Source of the DNA: Neofusicoccum parvum | Taxonomy: Eukaryota; Ascomycota; Dothideomycetes; Botryosphaeriales; Botryosphaeriaceae | Length of the DNA stretch: 64,000 bases | Direction of reading: 5' to 3' | Assembly: GCA_020912385.1 (NCBI GenBank) | Contig: CP087210.1 | Span: 2,852,001-2,916,000 of the forward strand | Part shown: one piece after another, positions 1-10,897 of the stretch | How positions within the stretch are numbered: position 1 is the first letter of the stretch | How the letters are laid out: every line of letters begins with the position of its first letter | Program-made: the position numbers and the translations under genes | Notes under the pieces: generated by a model | What the model was told of the DNA's origin: nothing | The model's database searches: none | The model's input: only the letters and a program-made list of their open reading frames with translations

Positions 1-641
1 ACGTGAGATGTATTCGATATTTTTTTGAAATTAATTGAAGGCCTCAGGCGGCGCAGGTGAATGTAGAGGCGATTCAGCATATGAAGCGGCCAGCGCGTGT
101 ACGTCTTGGGTGTCCTGGAGTTGACACAGGGTGAGAGTCTGCTCAGTCGTCAGCTTTTGCGTACGCGACGAGCTCTAATTTTAAGGCTGGTCATAGTTCT
201 TCGTCAACATATTTAGCATCGTCCCGTGCGGCCCTTTCCATGATGAACATGAGACATGAGTCCAAGAACTGGAGCCAAACGAAAAGAATAACCTGTAATC
301 TTCGTGTTGTACTTCCGTCAGTTGAATATCCTGCAGTGATATATCACACAGAGATTGTATCCGTATGCTTTTAAAATTTCTCATGATCACAAAGCGGCTT
401 GAAGCCGCCAAGCCTGTTTGCCAATCTAAGACTAACATATTGGTGGTGATTTTCTCAACATTCACCATGGGAAATAAAACCAAAGTTCAACCTCAGTTAA
501 GTATGGAGATCGAACAGTTGATTGTCTAATCAAAGCCCTGTACACTTTCTTTGCATCACAGGATGATTCTAAGATATGGCCCATCGAAACTTCATATCAT
601 TTTTCGGAAAATCCACGTAATTTACCAAAGTCCAAAAATCA
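1..641. other. Window edge, no supported gene
   Basis: I see no convincing gene here. A minus-strand reading frame of about 95 codons near 181-468 has no recognisable domain. The stretch lies downstream of the minus-strand DUF3176 gene and probably holds its 3' end and terminator. Confidence 0.5.
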
Positions 642-2627
642 CTATCCACTCCTTTCATAAGCAGTAGTGCCACCTCCACCTCTCATAATCTCCCCGTCTT
701 TCCCGAACAGAACCACTTGCCCTTTTCTCGCCCGTTCCTCCATTTCTTCCACCGACTCAGCGCCATCCAGCAATTCCGCCACATGCCCGCCCCGGCTCAT
801 CGCCGCCAAGCTGCTCGACTTCCACAAGGGCACCGCGCCGCCCGGCCCTCCGCTCTCCCAGATGGTGAGTCCCAGAAACACCGCCGCGCCAACTACCGCC
901 GCGCAGTGCAGCGCAATCCACGGCCACCGGATCCGATAGTACGTCACCACCCTTCCCGTCTCGCCCGCCTGTTGCGGGCTGTTGGAGCCAACGCCATCAG
1001 AATCAGCGTCGCTCCTCAGCGCATTGGTCATGCTAGTCGCCAGCGTCTTGAAGGTAGCGTTGAGATCATCACTCTTGTAGAACGGCTGGATTGCGCTGGG
1101 TTTGTACTGGATCGTCGTGCTGTTCATGTACCACCCGTTGATCTGCCCCTCGACGGTGTGATTGGTCTCGTTGTACGACCGCAGCGACGTCTCGAACGTG
1201 CTCTTGAAGTACGCGCTGATGCTGTCCACCGCGTTCTGCGAGACGTTGAAGCGCTCGCCGTCGGGAGCCTCCAGCGCCAAGTCGCTGCGCTCGATGCACG
1301 AGAAGTACTCGTCAAACTCGATGCTCGCGAGCATGGTGTCGTTGAGCGGGCGCCAGCTCTCGGGGAAGTCGACCGGCTGCCACGAGTCCGCGGCGCGCTT
1401 GGCGCCCGCGACCGGGGTGGCGGTCTCGTGTAGCGTGCCGTTGCGGACGGTTGTGTCGTAGCGGTTGATGCAATAGTAGAGCGCGCACTCGGTCGCCGAG
1501 ATGGGAAGGTATGGCCACTCGGCTGTGTCGTTGGTAGGGTTGGGGCTGGCTTTGAGGATGCCCAGGGACCAAATGAGTGTGTCGAGGTCTTGCATGCTGA
1601 CGGTCTTGCTGGCGTTTCCAGTCCCGTACGTGGTCATCATCATTGCACCGTTGCTGGACGCGCCCCATTGCCAGCCATCTTGGTTGTCGATGAAGAGACC
1701 GTTTGGGAGGCGGAATGCAGTGCCGTTGGAGATGGACACGGCATTGTTGTCGGTCATCAGTGTGACGTACTGAGCGCCCATGTCAGATAGCTGCTCCACT
1801 GAGGAAGCGAGGTCGTTGCACCGGCTGCAGACTGATAGGGATTCGTACGCAGGCCACGTGCAGTTGCCGGACGGGCAGTTGTAAGGAAGCTGCTGAATGG
1901 TGTTCTCAAGAGATTGTGAGAGACCGTACAATACGGCAGACTGCATGGAGAAGTCCGCATCTGCCTGAGTGTTGGGCGTAGGAGGGTTTCGCGCTGGGTT
2001 TTATTAGCGGCAAGTAGTAATAGAGAACAGATAGGCTTACATGGATCCAGCATGAGGGCCATGTTGACTTTGGTCCCTAGCGAATAACGCCCTGCACGAG
2101 CCACCGTGGTGTTCGAATCAAAGGTGAAGTCGAGATTCTGTTTGAATTGTATGAGCTGCTGCGCAAAGGGATCAACAGCCAGAGCTAGTAATGTTGTGAT
2201 GGCACCGATCCGCAGAAATGCACTGGAGATGTTAGCAGATCTATTTTAGAGACACCGGAGAGTATGAAACTTACGCCCCCTTACAATGCCACAAAATGCT
2301 CAAGCTGCCAAGCGGTCCATGGCTTGCACTGTCGATGCGCTCAAAGTCTATCAACGGCCGCCTCTCGCTCGTGAAGAGTATCCACTTCCATTGGCTAATG
2401 GACTCGCACAGAGCGAGCATAAGCGCTGACTTGCTCGCTGTAGATAGAATTGACACTATCGTATTCAGCGTGACGCCATTCCAGCCAAAGACCGGCTTGC
2501 CGTTATACAGCCCGAGAAGAACTGCCAACGCCGCCAAACACAGGATTGCGAAGATGAGTGCGAGCATCTCCGATACCCAAGGGCCTAATGACCGTCCAGA
2601 TTTGCCCTGACGTTTTTCCATGGCCAC
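642..2627 (-). CDS. DUF3176-family integral membrane protein
   Basis: Three exons (2627-2275, 2222-2041, 1993-642) join in frame into a 628-residue protein. Introns start GTAAGT and GTAAGC. Three hydrophobic segments lie near the N-terminus (the first begins about residue 20, the third is built around GAITTLLALAVDPFAQQ). A long, probably extracytoplasmic region follows, carrying several N-x-S/T sites and the motifs CPSGNCTW and CSRC. One more transmembrane helix lies close to the C-terminus (IALHCAAVVGAAVFLGLTIW), followed by a short cytosolic tail. The junction sequence and the Cys motifs are typical of fungal DUF3176 proteins. Their function is unknown; they are expanded in Pezizomycotina and thought to sit in the plasma membrane. 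The next gene upstream (3862-5879) is on the same strand and has the same topology. The start ATG is the first one before the first membrane segment. Confidence 0.88.
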
Positions 2628-3861
2628 GTTGGTGAGACCCGGAGATCTCCGACTTCGCCTGGGGCAAGCACAGTGGCAATAGCGACACCCACTAGATAAG
2701 GGATGCGCGTCTTCCGGGCGTGAATCAATGGATATTGAACGAAAGGTGAATGTTGAGGACGAGCCAATTGGTGGGGAAGCATATATAGAAGCGTAATTTG
2801 GAGTGAGGCTGAGACTGGGGCCGGAATCGTGGGGGCCAGAGCCAAGGAGCCTAGAGTTTGAGCTAGCATGGGTAACTCTGTTCTCTGATTGCTAGTCGGC
2901 CAGTGCATCTGATCGCTCGTTGCTACGATCTTTGTTCTATTTCAAGTACTGCTTACTTATCTTAACATTCTTGTGTTCAGTTCTTCACCATAACCTCCAT
3001 CTTCTATCACTGGATGGTTGAATGGCATATCTTTTTCATCACACGAATGCCATCAAGAGCGCCCATAATTTACAACCCTAACCCTGCATGATTGCAGGTG
3101 CGAATGGAAATTGTGGAGCTCTGCTTTAGCTGTTCGCGTGCTTGCTGCCTGCGGCGCCCTCGGTCCAAGCCACCCGCAGACGCCCGTCGAGAAACAACCA
3201 GCAAAGGATCAACCGATATTCCAATCTCATATGAACCCAGCCCTTTACATTCCAGCTGCGCCGCGTGGCGCTGCAAGCAATTGCCTTGACCGCCATTCTC
3301 GCGCAGACGCCCCATTCGGGCCGACACACATCATTGAATGTTTGTAGCGCTTGATCAAGTTGAAGATCAGTCCAGGCATTCGGATGCAATTGACCGAGCA
3401 CTTCCAACAACACAACCCATCTTGACTATCTCTGCGCCACAGCGGCAACCACCCGTGTGTTAGCCGGGCAATAAACTTCTTAGTGATACTAATAATGGAG
3501 TCTGACTCCCCAACCGATTTCACAAGTCTGACCTACATAGCTGCGGGGTTTGCAAGTTGCGGCGAAGTCGAACGCCTGGGGCAGTACTTCACCAAGGGAC
3601 TCGCCACCACTCCGGCTGTCCCCACGAAGCTGTGGGCGGCTGAAAATAGTGGCAAGCTCGAAGTACTCCAACTGCTACCTGAAAATGGCATCACCATCAA
3701 CTTAATGGCATTTTCAGTTGACTTGAGGACAAGAGCTCTCCCAGTATAAGAATGAAGCTCATTCAATCCGTTGCAGCATACTCCTTCTTTTCTCATCCAT
3801 TGATCACATTTGAACTTGGAAGCTATTAAATTTGTCTATCCGGTGTGGTTTGTCTCGCATC
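2628..3861. other. Intergenic region between two membrane-protein genes
   Basis: Holds the presumed promoter of the DUF3176 gene and the 3' side of the upstream gene. The only item with family resemblance is the ankyrin-like frame at 3495-3749. Other open frames overlap one another and lack recognisable features. Confidence 0.5.
3495..3749 (+). pseudogene. Ankyrin-repeat-like short frame, probably a remnant
   Basis: An 84-codon frame from an ATG holds two degenerate helix-turn-helix units. The second, around LWAAENSGKLEVLQLLPENG, matches the ankyrin consensus (A-A-x-x-G-x-L-E-V-x-x-L-L-x-x-G) apart from a Leu-to-Pro change. No further repeats follow the stop codon, and I found no clear splice sites to extend it. 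It may be a decayed or truncated ankyrin protein, a first exon whose partner I cannot see, or chance. Confidence 0.3.
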
Positions 3862-5879
3862 TCAATGACATATTTGTCCTTTCTCCAGGCGTCTCACCGT
3901 TCCTCGCAATCCGAAAGTAGCGTGAAGCGCTCCATTGGATTCTTCAACCGTTCCATACTGTAACTGCGTTTTTCGAATGTCTTTCTCCAGCGGTCGAGCT
4001 CCTAGACATTGACCATCTGCTAACAAATCCAGGTCGTGGTTGCGAGTGGTAAAGACAATTGATGAAAAAGACGCACTGGCACTGTAGCCGTTCCTGTAGT
4101 ACGACCACCAACCTAGAAGAACACAAAGTAAAGTGGCGAAAATACCGACCAAATAGCTGATCAGCAAGTCCTTCTTGTTGTATGTATAATGGTTCTGAGG
4201 GAAAGAAACGCGGACCGGGGTGGTCGTGTTGCCAGACAGGAACTCGGAGCTGAAAAGGCTGAGTGTAAAGTTGTGTGAGAGGTCTTCAAGGGCTCGCTCC
4301 ACAGACCCGCTGCGACACATCCATGGAGACATAGGTGCGCTCAGCCAATTGTTGGTTGTAGTTGTCTGCCACATGCTACCATTGGCGATCTCGGGACATG
4401 CGGCAATACCGGTTATGGGAATGCTGGTCTTTTCTTGGATAAAAGATCCATCATAGGTGCTTTCTCCGAACTGTCCCACAATGAGGTTTGACAATGCCAG
4501 ATACATGGACTCGTAGCCCTCTCCGTTAGGTGGGTATTCAGATGGGACTTGTGGCCGGTCGTAAGTGATTTGTTCGAGGTGATCCAAACTCGTTTTCGTT
4601 GATTGGACTCCATCTGAGAAGTTGAAATTGACCGTGTAAGACGAATTCCAGAAACTACAACTGATGTTCTTGTTTTCATCAGAGTTTCCGTTGAGGTTGA
4701 TGAAGAGGTTGTGAGCAAGGGACAACGGCTGTATAGCATTGTACACTAAGAGAGTGTTCACCGCTAGATCGCGCGTAATGTTGGACTCGATTTGGGAAGT
4801 AAATTCTTCATTGAACAAAGTCTTGTTCGTGGTTGAATTTGCCTCTGCAAGATTCTCACACTTCAGAGAAGGCCCGAAAAATTCGATTGTGTACGAGGAA
4901 TTGGGGAAAGGTGCAGTGATGGGGATGACGGCCATCGACGAAGATGTCGCAGCAACAAGGCGTTGCAGAGGCGGACCAGCGCCTGAGACGTATCCCACTG
5001 CTGCATAACCATGCCAGGACTCGACATGATTCTGATAATCTGTGTATGGAACGACAGCATCCTGGACGTTGGTATCGATGATCGATCGGATAGATAGCGT
5101 GGCTGGCGTTACGGTAGCTATAAGGGGGACGAACCTTTATATCCTTTCGGTTAGCTTTGCCTTTACATGTTACTCGAGTTATTTACATACCATGCCACTA
5201 ATGCTAATAAAGTTAAAAGTTTTGCGTGAAGGAGGACCTCGGGCTGAGTGAAAGAACGAGGGTCAGTGGTGAGAGAGAACATTGCATCAATGGTTTCGAG
5301 ACGCATTGGCTTTCTCCCCACCACGACCCACAAATATTGCACGAACGCAACGCCAACAGCCGCAGCAAGGGCTGACTTGGTGAGAAACGCTAAGCCTGTG
5401 CCGATGCGGATGGCCCATTGCTGCTGTGATTCGGAACTGACAACCGCCCCGTCAAAGCTTTGGTAGTACGCATGGTGGCCCATGGAGAAGCCAATACCAG
5501 CAAGGAATAGACACAACATCAGCGTTGGTGATCTCCAGTTCACGCCCCATTGCGCTGGTGCTCTGGACGCGGGGGTCTCGTGGGTGCTAAACTCGGGCTT
5601 TTGCGTATCCTGTTGAATGGGCGAAAACTCCTCCCGAAATCCGGATATATATGGGGATGGATGATCTCCTAGCAGATTATTCTTAGAGTTGATCGCAGAG
5701 CCTCGGCGGAATCCATCACCTGCAAGGTTGTGCAGGCCCACGCCGTTAGGATCTTCATGGTCATTCGCGAGCCCTTGGGCTGTCGGTGGTGATAGAGATA
5801 AGAACCCCATCTTCTCGATCAATGAGGTATCCGGAGGTACAATGTGATGGCGGGGAAGGGTAAGCACGCGAATGTCCAT
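3862..5879 (-). CDS. Formylmethionine-deformylase-like fungal membrane protein
   Basis: Two exons (5879-5191, 5134-3862) give 653 residues. The intron runs from GTATGT to TATAAAG with a GCTAACC branch site, and the frame is kept. A cytosolic N-terminal tail of about 115 residues is followed by a segment (GVNWRSPTLMLCLFLAGIGF) and a region with GHHAYYQSFDG that are characteristic of proteins annotated in fungi as formylmethionine deformylase-like. Two more membrane segments follow, the third spanning the splice junction. Then comes a long glycosylatable ectodomain and a final transmembrane helix (ISYLVGIFATLLCVLLGWW) with a cytosolic tail. The family name comes from automatic annotation; I see no peptide-deformylase metal motif (HExxH), so enzymatic activity should not be assumed. 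The topology matches the neighbouring DUF3176 gene. A shorter start is possible but less likely. Confidence 0.85.
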
Positions 5880-6510
5880 AGATATAAACGTTGACTCGCT
5901 GGTGGGCTGAGCAGGATGCTATTTTCGCGGGGGCCAAATGCACATGAGTCGTTGTCGCAATTCGGTCTTGACACCCCGGTCCGAAACACCAACACGCAGA
6001 TGGGGCTGTGGATCAGTCATGCGTCTCTTTGTACGACTTCCATTGACCAATAGAAACATGAACTGCTAATGGGGGCCAACACTTTGCATCCTCTGATCTA
6101 CACCGATAGATGAAAATAAGTAATAATAGCATATCTCGGTGACTTTGAGCTGGAAAATGGGGATTGTTTATTGCTCCCCATTTTCTTGGCCTGCACGCTC
6201 GGGTAGAAGTGTTATAATTAAATCCATCACAGACAATGCATCCAATCACCCAAAGCTGGATAATGTGATGGCGCATATATTTAAAAAGCGATTTCTGCTG
6301 TTTCTTAAATTCGTGAGTCTTCATGTCATGTAAATTACATGCCTATCATGGCCGGGCTTTTTGCTGTGATGCTCCAACCCCAATTTCTGCTCTGGCAACC
6401 TTTATTTTTATTCCTGGGTCCTCACCGGGTGCTTGTAAGAGTTCGTCATTTCCTGAACCCTGAGATCCATGGATGATTTCGCTGTCCTGCTCACAATTTT
6501 CTGTAGAGAA
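5880..6510. other. Intergenic region
   Basis: No gene seen. It separates two minus-strand genes and should contain the promoter of the 3862-5879 gene and the 3' end of the AAA+ ATPase. Local AT content looks higher around 6060-6340. Confidence 0.5.
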
Positions 6511-9053
6511 TCAGCACTTTGATTCAAGATCATCCTTCTCGGGAGAGAATTCACGTACCTCAGTATCCCCGGGATTGAAACGCCTCGCAAACTCTTTCAA
6601 ATCTTTGACCGAGTGATCCGAAACCGTGGGCCTGCTCTTCATAAGAGCCTTGGCAAAGTGGCGGTTCTCCAAGCGCAGATGGGCCGAAGCGCCATCCGCG
6701 TTCTCCTTCTCAGTCTGCTCCATAGCCCACGCAAGAGCCGCGTGACCGCACAAATTCTTGATATCGGAGCCGGAAAAGCCGTCCGTAACATTCGCGAGCT
6801 TCTCGATACTGACCGACGGATCCATATCCTCCTCCTTCAGGAACACCCGGAAGATGCGCGCCCGCTCCTCCGCCGCCGGGAGCGTGAACAGGACCTTCTG
6901 CGGCAGGCGGCGGAGGAAGGCGTCGTCGAGGTCGTTGGGCCTGTTCGTGGCGACGATGACGAAGGGGGCCTTGTCGGCCTTGGCCAGGCCGTCCATCTCC
7001 TGGAGGAACTGGTTGAGCTGGCTGCGCTCCCAGCTCTTGTCGCCGCTGCTGCGGCGGTAGAAGAGCGCGTCGACCTCGTCGATGAAGAGGACGCAAGGGG
7101 ACAGCTTGGATGCGAGTGAGAAGGCGGCGGCGATGGCCTTCTCGCTCTGTCCGCAGTACTTGGCCTGGATGCTGGCGGGGTCGAGGGCAATCATGTTCGA
7201 CCCGGAGTCGTTCGCGATGGCGCGGCAGAGGAGTGTCTTGCCGGTGCCGGGCGGGCCGTAGAACAGAGCGCCATTGACGCGGATGTGGCGGAGGAGATCG
7301 TAGGAGGCGGCTTCCGGACGGAGTTTGGAGAGAGCAATCAGCTGTTTGACGGAGTCTTTTGTCTCCTGATCAATGATAACATCGTCATAGGTTGTCTTCA
7401 GCTTCTCTGTGCTTGGATTAGTACAAATTTCCAGTCATGATTGAAAGAGGCCTTACCGGGATCGACCACGCAGCGGAAAAGATCTTTCTCGTAGGAGTTA
7501 CAATCCCCTTCAATCTTATCCAGCCGGTTTTTCAGCGTTAAGGTATTGTTCTGCCCTCCTGACTTCGTATCATCCTCATGGTTGCTGTCGAGACCATCCG
7601 CCACTCTTGTGCGGTGCATCCGGCTCGTAATAGCGGTGACATCATCTAGGTTCAAAGAAGTCTTTCCCCACATTTGTCCGATGATCTGCATTGCTGCCCT
7701 TTTCACTTCATCTTCTGACCAGGCTTTCTTGCCCGGGAAGACTACCTGCTGCCATTGCTCGTCGATGTCGTCTGCTGAGTCCAGCGTAAGCAGTTCGGGA
7801 TCGAAGGCGTGCGGAATGCTGTCCCTCAGCAGTCGCTTGAGCTGGCATACGTTTGTGGACTTGATGTATCTGATCTCGTTGTTTTTGTAGAAGGTGGCGT
7901 TTGTTGAAGCGTTTGGCGGCACCATGTGGAACGTGCTGTACTCATTTATGAGGAACTTCTCATGCATCCTCCCGAACGATCCGCTCCTGTCGCGTACTTC
8001 GGATGCGAAGACAAGAATTTGCTGACCAGTCTTCCGCCGTTCTTGGACCCTGTTGGCGAGCCTCCGTAGGAAGCGCCAACTGGGACGATCCTCGCTGAGA
8101 ACCTTGGCGTCCTTGAAATGAAGTAGGACAGGCGTGGACTGGGTGGAAACATCCTGCTGTTCCGTAGATATTTCGGATGTATTCTCTTGCTGCTGCTTGA
8201 TACGCGCAGAATCGAGGAGCGCGTATATCGCCGCCTTGTTTCTCCGTAGCCCCTCGGTTGTTCCCTTTCGTTCACAGCGGACTCCGAAGTAGAAGATGGC
8301 AAGACTGTGGAAGGATTTCCGGTCGGGCTGCTCTCGTGGTTCTGGAGCCTGCTCGTCTTCCTCCGCCTTTTTCTCCTCCTCTTCCTCCTCTTCCTCCTCA
8401 ACCTCATCCTCGGTCTTGTCTTCACCACTTTTCTGTTCTGTTCCTTGGTCCTTGGTGCCTTCTTCCTCTTCAGAGCTTTGTTCGCCAACCTTGCTGTCCC
8501 TTCTCTGGTTCTTGGCAGCTGTGCGCTTCGCCGCTCTGTCCTCATCCTTTCGAGTGTCTTGCAAGTCAAATTCCCGACCAAGGTCCTCCAGATCCTCCAG
8601 ATTGACAGAAATCAGGGTTGCTCCCAGGTCTCTTGCCAAATTCTCGACAACATGATCCAAGTAGTCGACCGCTCCAGCGAACTCAGGGCGTTCGTCCGTC
8701 CGGAAGAGAATGCTAGGTGTCTTCTCGGGAAGCTCACCCTTGTGGTTGGGGATCAGGGCCGCAGCGGTGGTGAGGCGAATGGCAGCGTATTCGTCTTGAA
8801 GAATCTCGTAACGGGCAGGCTGATTTTGTTTCTCTTCCTTGTTCTGGTTCTCATCTTTCTTGGGCGCTCTCTCCACCAGCGCAAGCTCCGGTTCGGACTT
8901 GAGAAGGTCTGCGTTCGTCTTCACGTTCTTCTTCAAGAACCATTCGGGGATGGTGTACTCCGAGACTAATGCAAATTGATCAGTCAACAACTCCAAAGAA
9001 CGTCATGATTTTCGTGGCTTCATACCAATGTTCTGGCCGCCTTGGTTCTCCAT
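6511..9053 (-). CDS. AAA+ ATPase with long acidic N-terminal region
   Basis: Three exons (9053-9026, 8965-7457, 7406-6511) encode 810 residues; the first coding exon is only 28 nt. The AAA module is C-terminal: Walker A GPPGTGKT at about 563-570, Walker B VLFIDEVDALF at about 618-628, sensor 1 IVATNRPNDLDDAFLRR, then a helical lid (DGFSGSDIKNLCGHAA). This layout is that of the classical spastin/katanin/Vps4-like AAA group, which remodels protein complexes. The N-terminal 500 residues are not a domain I recognise. They include a Glu-rich run near residues 190-210 and a patch that may be a degenerate nucleotide-binding fold. Proteins of this shape recur in filamentous fungi with unknown substrates. 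The start was chosen because the 28-nt exon supplies an ATG and joins in frame at a clean GTATGA..TTAG intron. Function beyond ATP-driven remodelling is not inferable. Confidence 0.88.
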
Positions 9054-10897
9054 GTTGAGCACTTCAATACGTCCGGGCCGAAAGCAAATATAGGACTGAC
9101 GAGGGTTGAATAGCTCAGATGAATCCGATGGTCAGTTCAATATCTCAAGGAAGGCGTGAGCTCTTAAGAACGACAAACTACTACGGAGATTTTGCTCTCT
9201 CGCTGCCTGATTGCTGTGACGCGACCCCTGCTCTATCAAGAGTCAGCACTTACACTAGGGAGCCAGCGTGGCAGAGTATTGCATTGGCTAGGCATTTACG
9301 AGTTTAGTGGGGCTATGTAGGCAACTACAGCGGACTACACTGTCACACCAACCATCGTGAACTCTGAGACCTGATTACCCGCCAAAGTGGGTCTTGGGGC
9401 TGAGTGGCTGCCTGCAGTCTGCTTTGACCGTTGTGGATCCATGATGCACCACCTCCACTCGCAATACTATAGGCTATCTGCATCCAATGAGGTGTCTGCG
9501 TGAGAGCCGCACACCCCAGGAGCGACACGAAGTGTGGCGCAGGCTGCAGCGGCCCCCATCATCGACGTACCATAGGGTCGCGTCATTGTGGGGGCCAAGC
9601 CTGAGTGGCAGGTAGACACCGTCAGACGGGACAACAGCGAGAGAGTATACCCCAAGTAATGCATAGAACCTATTAGCACTGCGGGAAGCTGCGCTTTGGG
9701 CCCTTGCCAAGATCAGTCATCCGGGATTCTACCCTCGACGCCCTCATCTCCGCACACCGCAGAAACATGGCAACAGCTACAACACTCCAGACCGGGCTTC
9801 GCGCAGAGATCCGCACACCTCACCACCTCGCCCACGCCCGCTGTACATGTTTAAAGTGAAATAGGAGCGCCGCGACGGCGGTGCAAATGAGATTAAGGCC
9901 TTAAAACTCAAACCCACGGTCCTCCTTCCCCACGCGGCTAGCCGCGCGACCCTGCCAGCACCAAACCTCCCAGGCGATCCCCTACCGCGGCGTCGCCCGC
10001 CAAGAGCGGCAGGGCCCTTGGTCGCGCTGGACGGCGCGTCGCAGGTACGGTGCTTCGAATCTCGTTTCGCGACAGAGGCAGCAGCGGCCGCGCGCGCGCC
10101 GCCGTTCAGGCGTTCAGCGTTTTGCTCTCTCGACGCCGTGCTCCGGGACCGGGACAAGGGAAGCGAGATTCGAAGACGCAAGCGAGGCCGCACCCCCCGA
10201 TCGGGTGTGCCGGGAGTGCGACGCGCAAGGGATCGGTGGGTGACGGTTTGGGCGGAAGGGGCGACGGGGCCAAGTTGATGCCGCAGTTCGCTGCGGGTGT
10301 CGAACCGAGCGGCCGGAGGGCCCGGTGCGACGTCTCCGTGCACCTTTGCGTCCGGGTGGATGCTTCTCCCTCGCGAATGGGCTTTTTGGGCGGGCTTGTC
10401 GAAGTCGGCTGCTGCGCCCTTCTGTAGGCACCAGGCTGCGTGTAGACGGGCTTGGCGCAAATGTCGCTTGCCGTGATGGGCAGGGGACGATGTTCGTGTT
10501 GGGAATCGAAGGCTCGGCTTCGTTGAAGGTCGCGTCCGGTTACGGATCGTGGAAATAGGGAGTGGTGGAGGATTGAGTCAGGGAACGCCGCTGGTTGCCG
10601 AGACCCGTGGACAAGAAAAACTTCACAAGCATTGGCAAGGAGAGAGTCAAACATGTCGTGAAAACGGACGTCCGAAGTCGTCATGAATTTTGAATAAAAA
10701 TAAGGGAGAGTCCTTTCGTCAAGATCTTCCCACCACCTTCATCTAGGTATCAAATAGTTATATATACAAAATTGAAATGAAAATGAAGAGGCTGCGCGCT
10801 GTTTGTAGCGCCGCGCGCGATGCATGCCAGTACCGTGGCTATGTCCATGTCTGATATTCTCAAACGCATCGTATTCGAAAAAGAGCGTCGTCACCAC
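9054..10897. other. Long GC-rich intergenic region
   Basis: Lies upstream of the AAA+ ATPase and downstream of the deuterolysin gene. Open frames at 9777-10684 are long only because the sequence is GC-rich (about 9950-10350); they overlap in several frames and show no domain. A chance GGTTCGA box near 10298 was checked for a tRNA and lacks a T-stem and an A box. Confidence 0.5.

Noticed and set aside
8350..8420. CTC/CTT-rich tract as an independent microsatellite
   Set aside because: It is the coding sequence for the Glu-rich run of the AAA+ protein and is explained by that gene.
10278..10400. Possible tRNA on the minus strand (GGTTCGACACC resembling a B box)
   Set aside because: The flanking bases do not form a T-stem and no A box or acceptor stem is found at the right distance.
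9777..10684. Long overlapping minus-strand frames upstream of the AAA+ gene
   Set aside because: They lie in GC-rich DNA, overlap in several frames, show no domain and no consistent codon bias.
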